A DNA stretch of 64,000 bases from assembly GCA_943737045.1 (NCBI GenBank), contig CALSFV010000655.1:310001-374000 (forward strand), written 5' to 3'. The notes under the pieces are model-generated. The model saw only the letters and a program-made list of their open reading frames with translations, searched no databases and was not told the DNA's origin. A program made the position numbers and the translations under genes. Shown piece after piece: positions 45,501 to 55,942 of this stretch. Source of the stretch: Parapristionchus giblindavisi. Its lineage: Eukaryota; Nematoda; Chromadorea; Rhabditida; Diplogasteridae. Position 1 is the first letter of the stretch. Every line of letters begins with the position of its first letter.

Positions 45501-47804
45501 GTCCACGAGCTTCCTGCCGCGCTTGTCCACCTACAGTAATCAGGTGAATTTGAATTTGAATTTGGCGCCAAAGAAGCAATTTAAATTTGAATTTTCAGGC
45601 GCGAACCTTCTTCTTCAATTCGGGGAACGTGCTGACGTAGTGGGTGACGGATGCCATGATCTCCTCGTTGACCTTCTTGTCGAGTTCGTCGGCTTGGATG
45701 TCGAGCGTCTGGAATACGAACAGAGATCAAAGATCAAAGATCAAAGATCAAAGATCAAAGATCAAAGATCAGGCTCCCAAAAATCTACAGAAATCAAACT
45801 ACTATTTAGAAAACTGCACTGATAAGACTGAGGTTTTGCAAAAACCAAAGACCAAAGACAAAGATAAAAATATCATGCTGTAAAAAAGACTACAGAGATA
45901 AAACGACTAAGTAGAACACTGCATAGATAAGATTGAGATTCCGCAAAGATCAAAGACCAACGATCAAAGATCAAACTGACATTGGACAGAGCGACAACAT
46001 GCTCTCGATCGGGCCATTCGGGCTCGTACGCCTGTCTGATGGACTCGTGAAGGTTCTTCTCGGCCTCCGTCAGCTTCTTGAGCGCGTCGGCGTACACCTG
46101 AGAAGATCAAAGATCAAACTACAAAGATAAAAGATCAAGGTGCCAAGATCGTAGATCAAACACATTCAACACTCATGGCGAGCACGATAAGCGTATGGTT
46201 GATGTGTTAATCGATCTAAAGACTACAGAGCGAAAAGATCATAAACCATAGATCAAAGATGAACTTCAAAGATCAAAGATCACCCACGTACCTTGAGATC
46301 CTTGTGCAGTCTCTCGCATGCCTTTGCCTGTTTGATCAGATTGGCCGCGTGAAAGTCGAAGGCCTCGTCCTGTGTGGCTTTCGATCGGCCAATGCCCTCG
46401 AGCAACTGCAATTGGAAGTCTTAGGTACGGAACAGGGGTTAGCTCTTATCCATGCTTAAATCTCTTATCTACCCCAAGCAAATTTGAAAATCTCCCCTCT
46501 GGTCCCACTCTCTCGCTTTCTTTGTTTACATGAGAGTATGCAGAGAGCAAACTTGGGTTGTGCCTTTAAACCCCCCCCCCCCCCCGCTTTAGGTCTTTGG
46601 AAAAGTTTAGTCTGCTGTTGGGAGCTTCAGGATCAACCAATCAATCAGAGAATCAATCGACAAAATAGTATTTGGTATCAGGAGATCACTGTTCTACATA
46701 GAACCAATGCATGATTACCAAATCGATAACAACTCTTATCATGGGAGTGGTTCGCACTCACTGTTTGTTTGACCTCTATCAGTGAAGTAAATCAAAGGTC
46801 AACAATTAAAGAGTAAAGTAGCCATAACATCGAATAACCGTATATAGGTTTATATTAAAACGGGAAATTTCCACTTTGTTGTAGTAGAAAATGAACTATG
46901 AAATATATCAGCGATGTTGAGCTATTATCGCGGGTTTATAGTTATAGTTACATCATCATAATCTGCTAATTACACCTTACTACCTCGTTGAGGAATTGCA
47001 TTTATGTGTTCCTAATGTAGTATCTATTTCATTCTCATGCTTACCTGAAACACACATAAAGATATTACTATTACTGTCTCGAAAAGCGGGATGATCAATC
47101 TATTATCTTCTGTATATTCACTTCTATTTATAAATCTGGAATGCAGCTTCACGTTATATCTGCAGTTATCGTCTCTCTACCTCTGCTTCAATATATCTGC
47201 CTCTGCCTCTGCCTCTCTCTCTCTCCCTCTCTCTACCTCTATCTCTCCATCTCTCCCTCTCCTTATCCCCCTACTCCATGAAACTTCCTCTGACTGTTTA
47301 TATATCATGATAGAGTAAACCGGAGCAAACAATTCCGTCCAATTGGAAACTTTTGATCATGGAAAGAAAGATATAATGAAAGATCCATCATTGCTTCAAG
47401 AGATTATTAAAGACACGCCCGAGCTAATTTGATAACCTAAGCTCAATTTGAAGGAATATTCTGAATGCTATATAGAAATCAAATGCGCCATTTGAAGGGA
47501 TCAATTTGACTCTCCGCTCTGACAACGGTCTCTCGAGGACAAAGAAAGCGAGAGAGCATTGTCAGAGCGGAGAGTTTCAGGATTTTTTTTTGAAGTAGAA
47601 AAGAGGATCAACGATAATAATCCCGGTTCAATTTCTAATGAACACTGATAAAGTACTGATAGTGAGACCGGAATCGACGGTCATATTCATTGTGTATGGA
47701 AATTGTATTATAAAAGGGTAAAAACATTAAATTGTATGAAAATGAACCTTTTCTTTCGTCCTCGCTGTAGCCTTCTTCAGATGTTTGTTGAACAGATCGC
47801 CCAT
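42561..47804 (-). CDS. amph-1: Amphiphysin (BAR and SH3 protein)
   Basis: Thirteen minus-strand exons, all ending on codon boundaries: 47804-47748, 46405-46292, 46097-45981, 45708-45607, 45530-45450, 45341-45252, 45149-45051, 44775-44641, 44437-44315, 44252-44175, 43997-43866, 42853-42770, 42668-42561 (439 residues). Residues 1-240 form the N-BAR domain: amphipathic start MGDLFNKHLKKATARTKEK, YEPEWPDREHV and the family hallmark KRGRKLVDYDSAKRDFNSL. A Pro/Gln-rich linker (266-290) and NPF (348-350) followed by DEDEDEE fit EH-domain binding; C. elegans AMPH-1 works with the EHD protein RME-1 in endocytic recycling. The SH3 domain is residues 378-437 (THDYKA, DDGWKMG, GVFPENF). It senses and bends membrane at endosomes. 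Introns carry GATCAAA heptamers; intron 1 and 11 hold MITEs. Confidence 0.96.
43001..43100. mobile_element. Hairpin MITE in amph-1 intron 11
   Basis: ACTCTCCGCTCTGGCC pairs with AGCCAGAGCGGAGTTTTAAA around AGACAAAGAAAGCGAGAGAG. The left edge is TTAAAGGA. Confidence 0.7.
43235..43332. mobile_element. Hairpin MITE of a third family, amph-1 intron 11
   Basis: GTTCAAGTCGAAAAG..AAAGG..AAAA pairs with TTTTCTTTTCCTTTCGGGAC around GAGAGAGTGTGTAAAACGAGG. Further copies at about 48338-48433 and 50690-50790 share GCGAGAGAGTGTG.AAAACGAGGAGA and the AAAGG/CCTTT stems. Confidence 0.7.
43508..43640. repeat. Imperfect hairpin in amph-1 intron 11
   Basis: CACTGCCGTACCCAACA..ACCG pairs with CGGT..TGTTGGGTACGGTACAG around GGTTCGGACCGGTCATGG. 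Confidence 0.6.
44255..46280. repeat. GATCAAA heptamer arrays in amph-1 introns
   Basis: Runs of GATCAAA or its complement occur in nearly every short intron: 44271-44290, 44445-44455, 44583-44635, 44780-44800, 45020-45045, 45353-45430, 45723-45768 (six or more perfect units), 45946-45975, 46103-46155 and 46250-46280. Both orientations occur. Similar runs are in collagen intron 3 (30508-30562), the 3.45-kb palindrome arms and the 4495-6152 loop. Confidence 0.85.
46455..46585. mobile_element. Hairpin MITE plus C15 tract in amph-1 intron 1
   Basis: ACCCCAAGCAAATTTGAAAATCTCC pairs with AGAGAGCAAACTTGGGTTGTGCC; the loop contains CTCTCGCTTTCTTTG. It ends CCTTTAA (TTAA 46566-46569), directly followed by 15 C (46571-46585). 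Confidence 0.7.
46586..47490. other. amph-1 intron 1, no exon seen
   Basis: AT-rich intron sequence with a CT-rich stretch at 47175-47275. No alternative coding exon with matching phase was found. Confidence 0.5.
47500..47585. mobile_element. Hairpin MITE in amph-1 intron 1
   Basis: TTTGACTCTCCGCTCTGACA pairs with TGTCAGAGCGGAGAGTTTCA around CTCTCGAGGACAAAGAAAGC; a near-perfect stem. Same family as 39501-39631. Confidence 0.75.
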
Positions 47805-47806
47805 AA

Positions 47807-47813
47807 CTGAAAA
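47807..47813 (-). promoter_or_regulatory. Probable spliced-leader acceptor of amph-1
   Basis: TTTTCAG on the minus strand ends two bases before the amph-1 ATG, in a T-rich context (GAGTTGTTTTCAG). This is the normal layout of a nematode trans-splice acceptor. The alternative is an intron after an upstream non-coding exon. Confidence 0.65.
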
Positions 47814-47954
47814 CAACTCAAATTAAAAATAAATTAAAAAATAGCATTTAAAATTGTGAAATCATGATTCAGGAACCGGGAAAGTGCGTGAAATGACGGA
47901 GGAAACATACACACTGAGAGTGATTCAATGCAATTTTGAGATGAGTCATGATGT

Positions 47955-48145
47955 TAGAAGCGAGAGGGAGAGGGAGAGGGAGAGGGAGAGGGAGAGGGAG
48001 AGGGAGAGGAAGAGGGAGAGGGAGAGGGAGAGGGAGAGGAAGAGGGAGAGGGAGAGGGAGAGGGAGAGGGAGAGGGAGAGGGAGAGGGAGAGGAAGAGGG
48101 AGAGGGAGAGGAAGAGGAAGAGGAAGAGGGAGAGGGAGATTGAAG
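47955..48145. repeat. (GAGAGG)n hexamer array
   Basis: About 30 hexamers with a few GAGGAA variants, just upstream of amph-1. Open frames on both strands (RGRGRG, SLSLSL) arise from the period and are not genes. Confidence 0.9.
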
Positions 48146-48329
48146 AGGTAGAGAAATTGCGAGAAACACGCAATTGTATCAGATACAATAAACGTTCAAA
48201 TGTCGAACTGCTTCTTTATTTTTAATTTCGTATTTTAGATACAATATATGAGAAATGAGAAGAATACGATAGTTTTCTGGTCAAATAATTGAGTTTTGCC
48301 AAACTTCGCGGTGTTTCTTACTGGAAAAG

Positions 48330-48435
48330 CCTTTTCTGTTCTATTCAAAGATACGAAAAGCAAAGAAAAACAGGCGAGAGAGTGTGCAAAACGAGGAGAA
48401 TTTTTTCCTTTTTTTCGCGAATTTTGAACAGAGCC
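48330..48435. mobile_element. Hairpin MITE of the third family
   Basis: CTGTTCTATTCAAAGATACG..AAAGC pairs with TTTTTCGCGAATTTTGAACAG; the centre has GCGAGAGAGTGTGCAAAACG. Confidence 0.65.
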
Positions 48436-48539
48436 TAAACGAGATACGATAACGATGAAAACCGAACCGACCGGTAAATAGTCCCATATCTAACGAAAAT
48501 AAAAACGCATTTTGCAATTATAATTGGGGCAGTTAACGT

Positions 48540-49110
48540 GACAAAAAAGTCAGTTGTCAATCATTATCTCTAAATACTCCCTCTCGACTTCTTTTCATCC
48601 TCCCTCTCCTCCCCCTCTCCCTCTCTCCTCTCTCCTTCTCTCCTCCCCCTCTTCTCCTTCTCTTTCTCGCTCCTCCTCCTCTAGCTCTTTTCCATTTCCC
48701 GAACGTTCTCTAGTTTCACATGCTATTTCCGTCTCTCTCTCTCTCTGACTCTCTAACCAACCTCTGTCTGACTGTCTGGGCTCTCTTCATTTCCCGCACT
48801 CTCTCCTAGTTTATTCAATCATGTACTCCGCACTGGAACTCTTCTCTCTTTATCAACTCTCGTATTTGGGGCGGACAAAGATCAAAGATCAAAGACCAAA
48901 AAGAACCATGAGACTCGAATAAGCGCAGAGACGATTGAAGAGTGAAGAGATTTGTGTTAAGGAGTGGACATAGAGATCGGGTGAAAGAGAGGGAGAGGAA
49001 GAAGGAGAGGGAGAGAGAGGGAGAAAGAGAGGAAAAAGGAGAGGCAGAAGGACATGAAGAGGGAGAGAGATCTGGAGAGTGAGAAGGAGAAAGAGGTAAG
49101 GTGAAGAATA
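48540..49110. repeat. CT- then GA-rich low complexity
   Basis: 48575-48760 is CT-rich on the plus strand and 48985-49105 GA-rich, with a short GATCAAA run at 48876-48892. No gene seen. Confidence 0.7.
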
Positions 49111-49364
49111 GATGATGGATTAGATAATACAAAGGGTAATAATGATGATCGATTGATTGATTGATATCGATTGACTGGAGAAATATCGATTGATCAGACG
49201 GTGACCTTTCGTCTCCTTACTATTCAATCTCATGCCTTTTCTATCTATGTCGCACCATAGTAAATGAGACGGTAAAGAAACTGGGAGATACAACCTCGCC
49301 CTTCCAAAAAGGACCAGGCCTTGACAGACATGATACAATGGATAAAAAACTCAAGTAAGCAATG

Positions 49365-49552
49365 CGGTGTTAGAATCTTGGAAAAGTAGATGGAAACGTG
49401 AAAAAGTAGTGTTAATTTTGTTTATAGCTTCTGAATTGGTAAACTTTTACAACAAAAATTTCTTTATGCGTGTGTTGGATTACTACTTTTACAATCACAA
49501 AATTAACACTACTTTTCACTCTTCCATCTCTTTTTCCAAGACTTTAACAACA
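49365..49552. repeat. Inverted-repeat element
   Basis: TGTTAGAATCTTGGAAAA..AGATGGAA..GTGAAAAAGTAGTG pairs with CACTACTTTTCAC..TTCCATCT..TTTTCCAAGACTTTAACA; arms of about 54 bases. Confidence 0.7.
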
Positions 49553-50689
49553 CGTCCTCTCGGGCTGTTTTAGGTGTCGGTGAACACGTAAGGAACCAAA
49601 GCATACATCTCTCTCTCTCTAGATGGAATACGATGCGAGAGGAAAGCGCAAAAACAGCCGTAAAAGGGAGAGATAGTGCGGGAATAGAGAAATGGACTGG
49701 CAATGTACACACATTTGAGATAGATAGTGACCAGATGGGGATGAAATGGAGGGAGAGGGAGAGGGAGAGGGAGAGGGAGAGGGAGAGGGAGAGGGAGAGG
49801 GAGAGGGAGAGGGAGAGGGAGGGAGAGGTTGAGGGAGAGAGGGAGGGAGAGGGAGAGGGAGAGGGAGAGGGAGACGGAAAAGACTAGTGATTAAGAAAGT
49901 AGAAGGACACAGGGATTTGAGAGGATTCGAAAGAAGTTGAAGGTAGAAGGGGAAGAGGGATAGAGAGACGTAGAGAGAGAGAGTGGAATGAGAGGGAGAG
50001 AGAGGGTGAGAGGGAGAGGAAGAGGGAGAGGAAGGAGAGGTAGAGGGAGGAGGATGGAGAGGGGAAGATTGAATATTTATAGAACTGTGCCAGATTCGGT
50101 GACATGTGGAAAGTATAAAAAGATTTGAATGGAAGGTTCAGTGGAGATGAAAAATGGGAAAAGAATAGGGCAAAAAAGTAGATGAAGAAGAGATGGGTAA
50201 AAGAGAGTGAGGGAGATAGAGGGAGAGAAGGAGGAAGAGATACAGAGAAAGGAAGTTAGAGGGGAGAGAGGGTCAGAGGGAGAGGAGGAAGAGTATTACA
50301 TCTATTATATAAACCATGAATGGTTTACGAGAAAAGTTGAAGAGTTGGACATGAGCTAGTACAAAAAATCAATAATGTTAAAAATATTACAGTAACCCTT
50401 CTGCCGAGTTCAATCGGGTCAGATTTCCGTCTAGGGATAAATGCGTATTGAAGGCATCTGGAAATGCGCCTAGTAATTGGAAAATACAAGACGAATTATG
50501 CTAATAGGATTGTCGGCTCACTCTAATGACGTCATCGAGTTACGATAAACAACAGGGAGAGGGAGAGGGAGGAGGGAGAGGGAGAGGGAGAGGGAGAGGG
50601 AGAGGGAGAGGAGTGAATAGGATAATGAGTAAGATGCAGGAGGAGAGAAACGAAGCAATGGTATGGTATTCCCACGCAATGGTCATGTG

Positions 50690-50790
50690 ATGTTGAAAAG
50701 CTAAAAGAAAACAAAAAGAGGCGAGAGAGTGTGGTAAAAGTGGAGAGTTTTCTCCGCTTTTCTTTTCTTTTCCCTGACTTTAGTCCTCAC
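50690..50790. mobile_element. Hairpin MITE of the third family
   Basis: AAAAGCTAAAAGAAAAC..GGCGAGAGAGTGTGG..AAAAGTGGAGAGTTTTCTCC..CTTTTCTTTTCTTTTCCC. Weaker pairing at the ends than the other two copies. Confidence 0.55.
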
Positions 50791-51239
50791 GTTATTCGGA
50801 ATGTTCGGAAGAATGGCGATAAACGGAGCCAATAAATCAAGATGAACTCGGGATTGATTAGATGTAGTTGAGAAAGTAAGGATAGAGAGGAATGAAAGAA
50901 ATGATGGTGCAAGAACGAGGAGATACAGAGAAAGGAGAGGGAGACGGAGAGATGGTTAGGTAGAGGAGAGGTAGAGGTAGATGGAGAGGGAGAGTGAGAG
51001 GGAGAGGGAGAGATGTAGAGAGAGAGGGAGAGGGAGATCAAAAGAAGTATCACTGCCTCGGCTGAACCATGAGTCAATCGATAACATGCTCTCACTAAAA
51101 TAAATGAAAAAAAGAGTGAAAACTCTCCTCTCTCTTTTCTTGACAGACTATCTCGCATCTTTTTCTTTTGTCAACTACTTTTGATCATTGCTTTAGCAGA
51201 AATAGTGAGCAAATCCAAAAATCATCGAAGTCACACCCA

Positions 51240-51305
51240 ATCATATTTTGTTCTCCGCTCTGGCAACGTTCTCTCGTGGACAAAAAAGCGAGAGTAAAAT
51301 TTATC
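51240..51305. repeat. Fragment of the TTAAAGGCGC hairpin family
   Basis: TTCTCCGCTCTGGCAACGTT CTCTCG followed by GGACAAAAAAGCGAGAG; the right stem is lost. Confidence 0.5.
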
Positions 51306-51591
51306 TATTCTCTCCCAAAGGGAAGACCATATTACGCTGAATGGGCAAAGAGTCGGTGAGGTAAAAGAGTAGAGTACTTCTGGACGGAAATAATCGATGA
51401 TTCATGCTCTGACGTCATTCCACAATTGAAAAGGATCAAATGATGATCACGCTAACCAATCAATGTTTCATAATACTATGATTCAAACATTTCGGAAGAT
51501 TGAAATTTTGATTTTTCCAGTTTGTCCGATTTTTAAGGGCGGAATAATTGATGTTCGATCGAGGAAAACTATCGGACTACCCTGACAATCC

Positions 51592-51680
51592 AGCAGAGAT
51601 GGAATTAACGATTAACTATTTAACGAAAAATTGAAAAAACTTTCGTAAACAGTTTAACGAACATCTCCAGTAAAAATGGT
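51592..51680. repeat. Short element related to the right-edge element
   Basis: CAGAGATGGAATTAACGATTAAC at the left matches CAGAGATGG.ATTAACGATTAAC at 63839-63861, and GTTTAACGAACATCTCCAG at the right is a rough inverted match. It could be a small CAGAGATGG-ended transposon. Confidence 0.5.
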
Positions 51681-52368
51681 TGCACGATATTTTGGGATGT
51701 GAAGAGAGTGTTGCAAAAGGGAATTAGAAGATACACCGCAAATCGAGTGAAAGAGATCACATTGGTGAAGAATAAAGTGAAGAAATGGACAGATGACGAA
51801 TTCGTCAAGTCTCAATCATCAAAGAAAAAAATGCAGATCGGAAGTCATATCTACTTATTTATTAATCGTCCACCACAAAAGTTGCTTCATCAAGTACAAA
51901 ATGTTCGACTGCAGGGAAATTATGTGGAATAACAAAATATGAAAATTATTATAAATGGGGATGGGGATTCAATAACCAATTGAGTCCAAGATCATCAATC
52001 TTTTTGGCATTTTTTCATTTTTATTTTACCTTTTTAAATGTAAAATGCAAAAAGTAGCACATGATCATTCTGAGAAAGGATGGAAGAGTAGGACAAAATA
52101 GACCAAAACAACTCTCGTCCATCCTCGTATATTTCTCCCTCTCCTTTTCACTATCTCTCCCCTCTCTCCCTCTCCCTCTGCCTCTCCCTCTCCCCTCTCT
52201 CCCTCTCCCTCTGTCTCTCTAAGGAGTGGCCGAAGAATCGATTTGCAGTGATTAGATGGGAAAGATAAGAGAACGTAATCAATGGAACGAATAAATAACC
52301 TTGAGATGAAGTCCGGGACTTAACGACTTAGCCATAAGTACTAAGGCTTAAGGAGTAGGACTTAAGCT

Positions 52369-52488
52369 TTAAAGGGATCGTTACCTCTCTCAATGGCCTC
52401 TTCATTGCGCACACTATTTCTCTGTTCTCTAATAACGAGAGAGCGTAGACCGTTGAAGAGACCATTGAGAGAGGTAACGCTCCCTTTA
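52369..52488. mobile_element. Complete hairpin MITE, TTAAAGGGA family
   Basis: The ends TTAAAGGGATCGTTACCTC and GAGGTAACGCTCCCTTTAA are near-perfect inverted repeats with TTAA edges. The stem continues CAATGGCCTCTTCA with TGAAGAGACCATTG. The loop ACTATTTCTCTGTTCTC matches 39734-39854. Confidence 0.88.
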
Positions 52489-53379
52489 AGCTTTAAGGCT
52501 GACTAACAATAAAAGAAAGTCAAATGCTTAAGGTTAATTTAGGGATTAAGCCTTGTGGAGGTAAGAGAAATACAACAACAATGGGCTTAGTGGAACAAAA
52601 GATAGAGATGAAAGCAATAGTGGAAAGTCATCCTACGCTGTCCCTCTCCTTCTCCCTCTACCTCTTCTTTTCTCTCGATCTCTCCTCCCTCACACCCTTC
52701 CTCTCCCTCTCCCTATTCTCCTCTCTCTACCTCTTTTTTCTCTCTATCTCATCTCTCCCTCTCCCTCTCCCACTTCTTCTCTCTCCCTCTCCCATCTCCT
52801 GACTTGTGAGCCGATCGATAATCTACGTGACGAGCAGAAGGGTGTGCATGAGCAAGCATGTTTAGGTTTGAGCCAGTGACGAGAGGGAGAGGGATAGGGA
52901 GAGGGAGAGGGAGAGGGAGAGGGAGAGGGAGAGGTAGAGGGAGGGAGGTAGAGGTAGAGGGAGAGAAAGGGAGAGGGAGAGGGACAAGGAGTGGGAGAGG
53001 GAGAAAAAGGGGGAGCGAGAGGTAGAGGTAGAAGGAGAGGAAGAAAGCTTCACATTTAGAGAGATAAACATCGACGAAAAGAGCAACTCAAGTTTTGTTA
53101 CACAATGGATATAGGAGAGAGAAAGGTTGAGAGAAGGAAGACTCGAACTTTCATGAAGAAAATGAAGATGGATGATAGGTATTACTCGCTTCCCTCTCCC
53201 TTTATCTCTCCCTCTCTCTCTCCACCTCCCTCTTCCTCTCCCTCTGCCCTCATCTCTCTCTGTCCCTCTCTCTATATCTATCTACCTCCCTCTCCCTCTT
53301 CCTCTCTCTCTACCTCTCCAACTCTCTATACCTCTCTCTGTCCCTCTCCCTCTCCCTTACCGCGGAACTGACCATCAAC

Positions 53380-53720
53380 AGTGTTTGTGTGTATTTTCGA
53401 GAAAATGAGAAGTATCGAGCGAGAGAGCATGTAGTATTGAGAGAGTGGCCAGACAGTGAGAGAGATCGACGAGAGACAATGTGAAATGAAGAGGGTGCAC
53501 GACAGACAGAGGACGAGAGAGTGTGCAAAAAATGAGAGAGTGAGCAGACGGTACGCGGACGAGAACAATGAGAGCAGTGCGGGTATGCCTCGATTCCGTG
53601 TCGTTGCCCCTCTGCGTCTATGACCGGTTCCGCTCTGGTGGTATGGCTGCTCTAGCTTTGGGAGAGAGGGAGAGGGAGAGATCCTAGAGGGAGAGAGTTC
53701 GAACAAGTGGGTGAGTCAGA
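53380..53720. other. GA-rich unique segment, no gene seen
   Basis: 53400-53560 contains GAGAGAG motifs spaced by unique sequence, then a GC-richer patch (GTGTCGTTGCCCCTCTGCG). It could be a promoter-like region, but no gene start is recognised next to it. Confidence 0.35.
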
Positions 53721-53882
53721 GGAAAAGGATGAAATTGTTTTTCTTGGAATAGAAATGAATCCTTTGAGAGACGTAACCTTCTAGTGGCGAGAATACAAAA
53801 GTGCATTCGAAATGAAATATGCAATTAAAGATTAAAACCAATTTAAAGAATGTTCATGTAAATCCGTCATATCATTCTTGTG

Positions 53883-53922
53883 CGAATGCCAAGTGATTTG
53901 GTCGCAAGTTCGAAACCTATTG
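53883..53922 (+). other. tRNA-like T-arm at the LINE insertion site
   Basis: GGTCGCAAGTTCGAAACC resembles a B box and is similar to TGCTCGCAAGTTCGATCC at 8709-8726. The LINE tail begins 5 bases beyond it. Confidence 0.4.
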
Positions 53923-54057
53923 CAGAATAATAATAATAATAATAATAATATTTTATTCCTTCAAATGAACGCATCGGGGATGGGGATCGGGAATATCTGT
54001 TAGATAGTCTTGTGAAGGATGTCCGTCGCCAAGGCGAATCGGTGAGATGTGGGGGGA

Positions 54058-54077
54058 GGGGGGGGGGGGGGGGGGGG
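54058..54077 (+). repeat. G20 tract in the LINE 3' UTR
   Basis: An uninterrupted run of 20 G preceded by GGGGGGA. The sister fragment has only ACGGGGG at this place (25420-25426), so the run grew after insertion or in the parent copy. Confidence 0.85.
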
Positions 54078-54118
54078 TGGAGGAAGAGGCAGCAGGAATG
54101 TTACCAATTCAGAACATT

Positions 54119-55942
54119 TCATGAGTGAATATGTACCTCAGGGACAATCACATTATATGGGATATTTTTAACATGATTACGAAAGAATGTTGGTGACGCC
54201 TGCACAATAGCATCAGGGAGATTATTCCAAATATCAATAGTTCGTGAGGCTAATGTTGAATGGGAAGTGGTTGATATTTTGAAAGGTAGAATAATTCTCA
54301 ACGAATTGCCGTTCCTCAGATGCAAAGCGGGAACAACTTTAAAGAGGAAAGAGGAATTGTACTCATAATTTTGATGGATTGAATTATGTAGGAAAAGCAA
54401 ATCTGTTATCGCGTGTCTATGTTCGAGCGTAATTAAATCTAGGAAGTGAACACGATTGAGATAAGTATCATAAGGAATAGAACAACGACTGAATAGTCTT
54501 CGAGTAAAATCTCTTTGAACAGATTCAATTTCTTTTGTCAATCCAGATCTTTTAGAATTCCAAACAACCGAACCATAGCTAATAATAGGCAATATGAAAG
54601 ACGTATAAGCGGTTTTGTAGACCTCAATTTCGCGACAACGGAAAGTTCTAAATAGAATATTAATTTCTGATCTGGCTTTACGAACAGCTTTATTAATATG
54701 GGACTTGAAACTTAAATTAGGCGACATTAATATGCCCAAATCCTTTACCTCGTCAGAACAAGAAAGCTTAAAACCCTTTAAAAAGTAATCACTACAAGAT
54801 TTCTGATTACCGTAATGCATTACAACGCACTTAGTCTCAGAGAGAGTTAGATTCCAAGCATCAGCCCAATCAGATATATTATCAATAGCTTTTTGTAAAT
54901 CACTAGTGTGCGCGGGAACCTCAGCATAAATTTTTAAATCATCCGCATAAATTCCATAATGAACAGAATTGGGTATAACATTACCCATATCGTTGATATA
55001 TAAAATAAAAAGGAGAGGACCTATACATGAGCCTTGAGGAACACCTGATGTTACGACAGCAGGAGATGATAAACAGTCATTGATAACTATATATTGTAAC
55101 CTCCTATCAAGATACGCGTGAAACCATGAGATCAAATTTTCGGGGAAACCTAAGAGTGAAAGTTTGTAAAGTAATAATCGATGATCTATGGAGTCGAAAG
55201 CTTTTTTATAATCAAAGAATACAGTGTCGAAAGATTTTTTCTTAGAATGGAGTGAGAGATAGTATGAACATGTTTCAACTAGTTGAGTTGCTGTAGATCT
55301 TTTACTTCTGAATCCAGCCTGACAAGCATCAAATAGGTCAAATGCGTTCATATGTTCTACAATTTTATCAATTAGAATTTTCTCAAAAATTTTCGTAATA
55401 GAGCATGTTAAAGAAATAGGCCTGAAGTTTGTGATCGAATTATTACCAGATGCTTTCGGGATTGGTTTAACTAACGCTTTTTTCCATAGTTCCGGAACCA
55501 TACCGGAGAGCATACTTTTATTGAAAATTATAAGAAGTGGTGATATCATTGCATATTTGCATTTTACATAAACTATATTTGGGATCCCATCTGGCGACAA
55601 ATTAATTTTAGGTGCCATTTTGGAGATTGCTAGAGAAATATCTGTGGCAGAGAATGAAATAGATTCGAGTAAAGGAACATTTGTTGATTGTTTAGGAAGA
55701 GGAGAAAGTTGGGGCGGAGTCAAAACTGAAGAGAAAAAATTAGCAAAAGCATTACACTTTTCTTTATCAGTAACTAGTGATGCGCCATTTGAATCAATGA
55801 TACCTGGAGTTGCGAGTTTTGGAGAATTTAAACGATCTTTAATGAACTTAAAATAAAGTTTTCTATCTTTAAGTGATCGCACTTCATTGGAACAATCGTA
55901 TCTATGCAATGCCCTATCAAGACGTTTCTTAAGCTCAAAGGC
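54119..55942 (-). pseudogene. LINE reverse transcriptase domain
   Basis: An open frame of about 600 residues on the minus strand. The finger/palm blocks are in order: PIPKASGNNSITNFRPISLT, FEKILIDKI, QAGFRSKRSTATQL, FFDYKKAFDSIDHRLLLYKL (first catalytic Asp), SGVPQGSCIGPLLFILYIND, YGIYADDLKIYAE (catalytic YADD), LSETKCVVMHYG and VKDLGILMSPNLSF. The motif set is that of CR1/Jockey-group LINEs. The frame continues upstream as ELKKRLDRALHRYDCSN, one base out of phase with the endonuclease frame, which ends at 55942. A single frameshift near 55945 thus separates them; it makes this copy defective unless programmed. Confidence 0.92.

Larger units (their letters stand above)
49740..53370. repeat. 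Long region of GA/CT hexamer repeats
   Basis: Arrays of GAGAGG or CTCTCC recur at 49745-49875, 49965-50065, 50210-50290, 50553-50612, 50930-51035, 52130-52220, 52640-52800, 52880-53045 and 53190-53365. Between them are ordinary AT-rich segments and the elements listed separately. Open frames here are low-complexity artefacts and I find no gene. Confidence 0.8.

Noticed and set aside
47884..48225. Open frames of alternating Arg/Glu, Arg/Gly and Ser/Leu
   Set aside because: They are translations of the GAGAGG hexamer array in different frames and strands.
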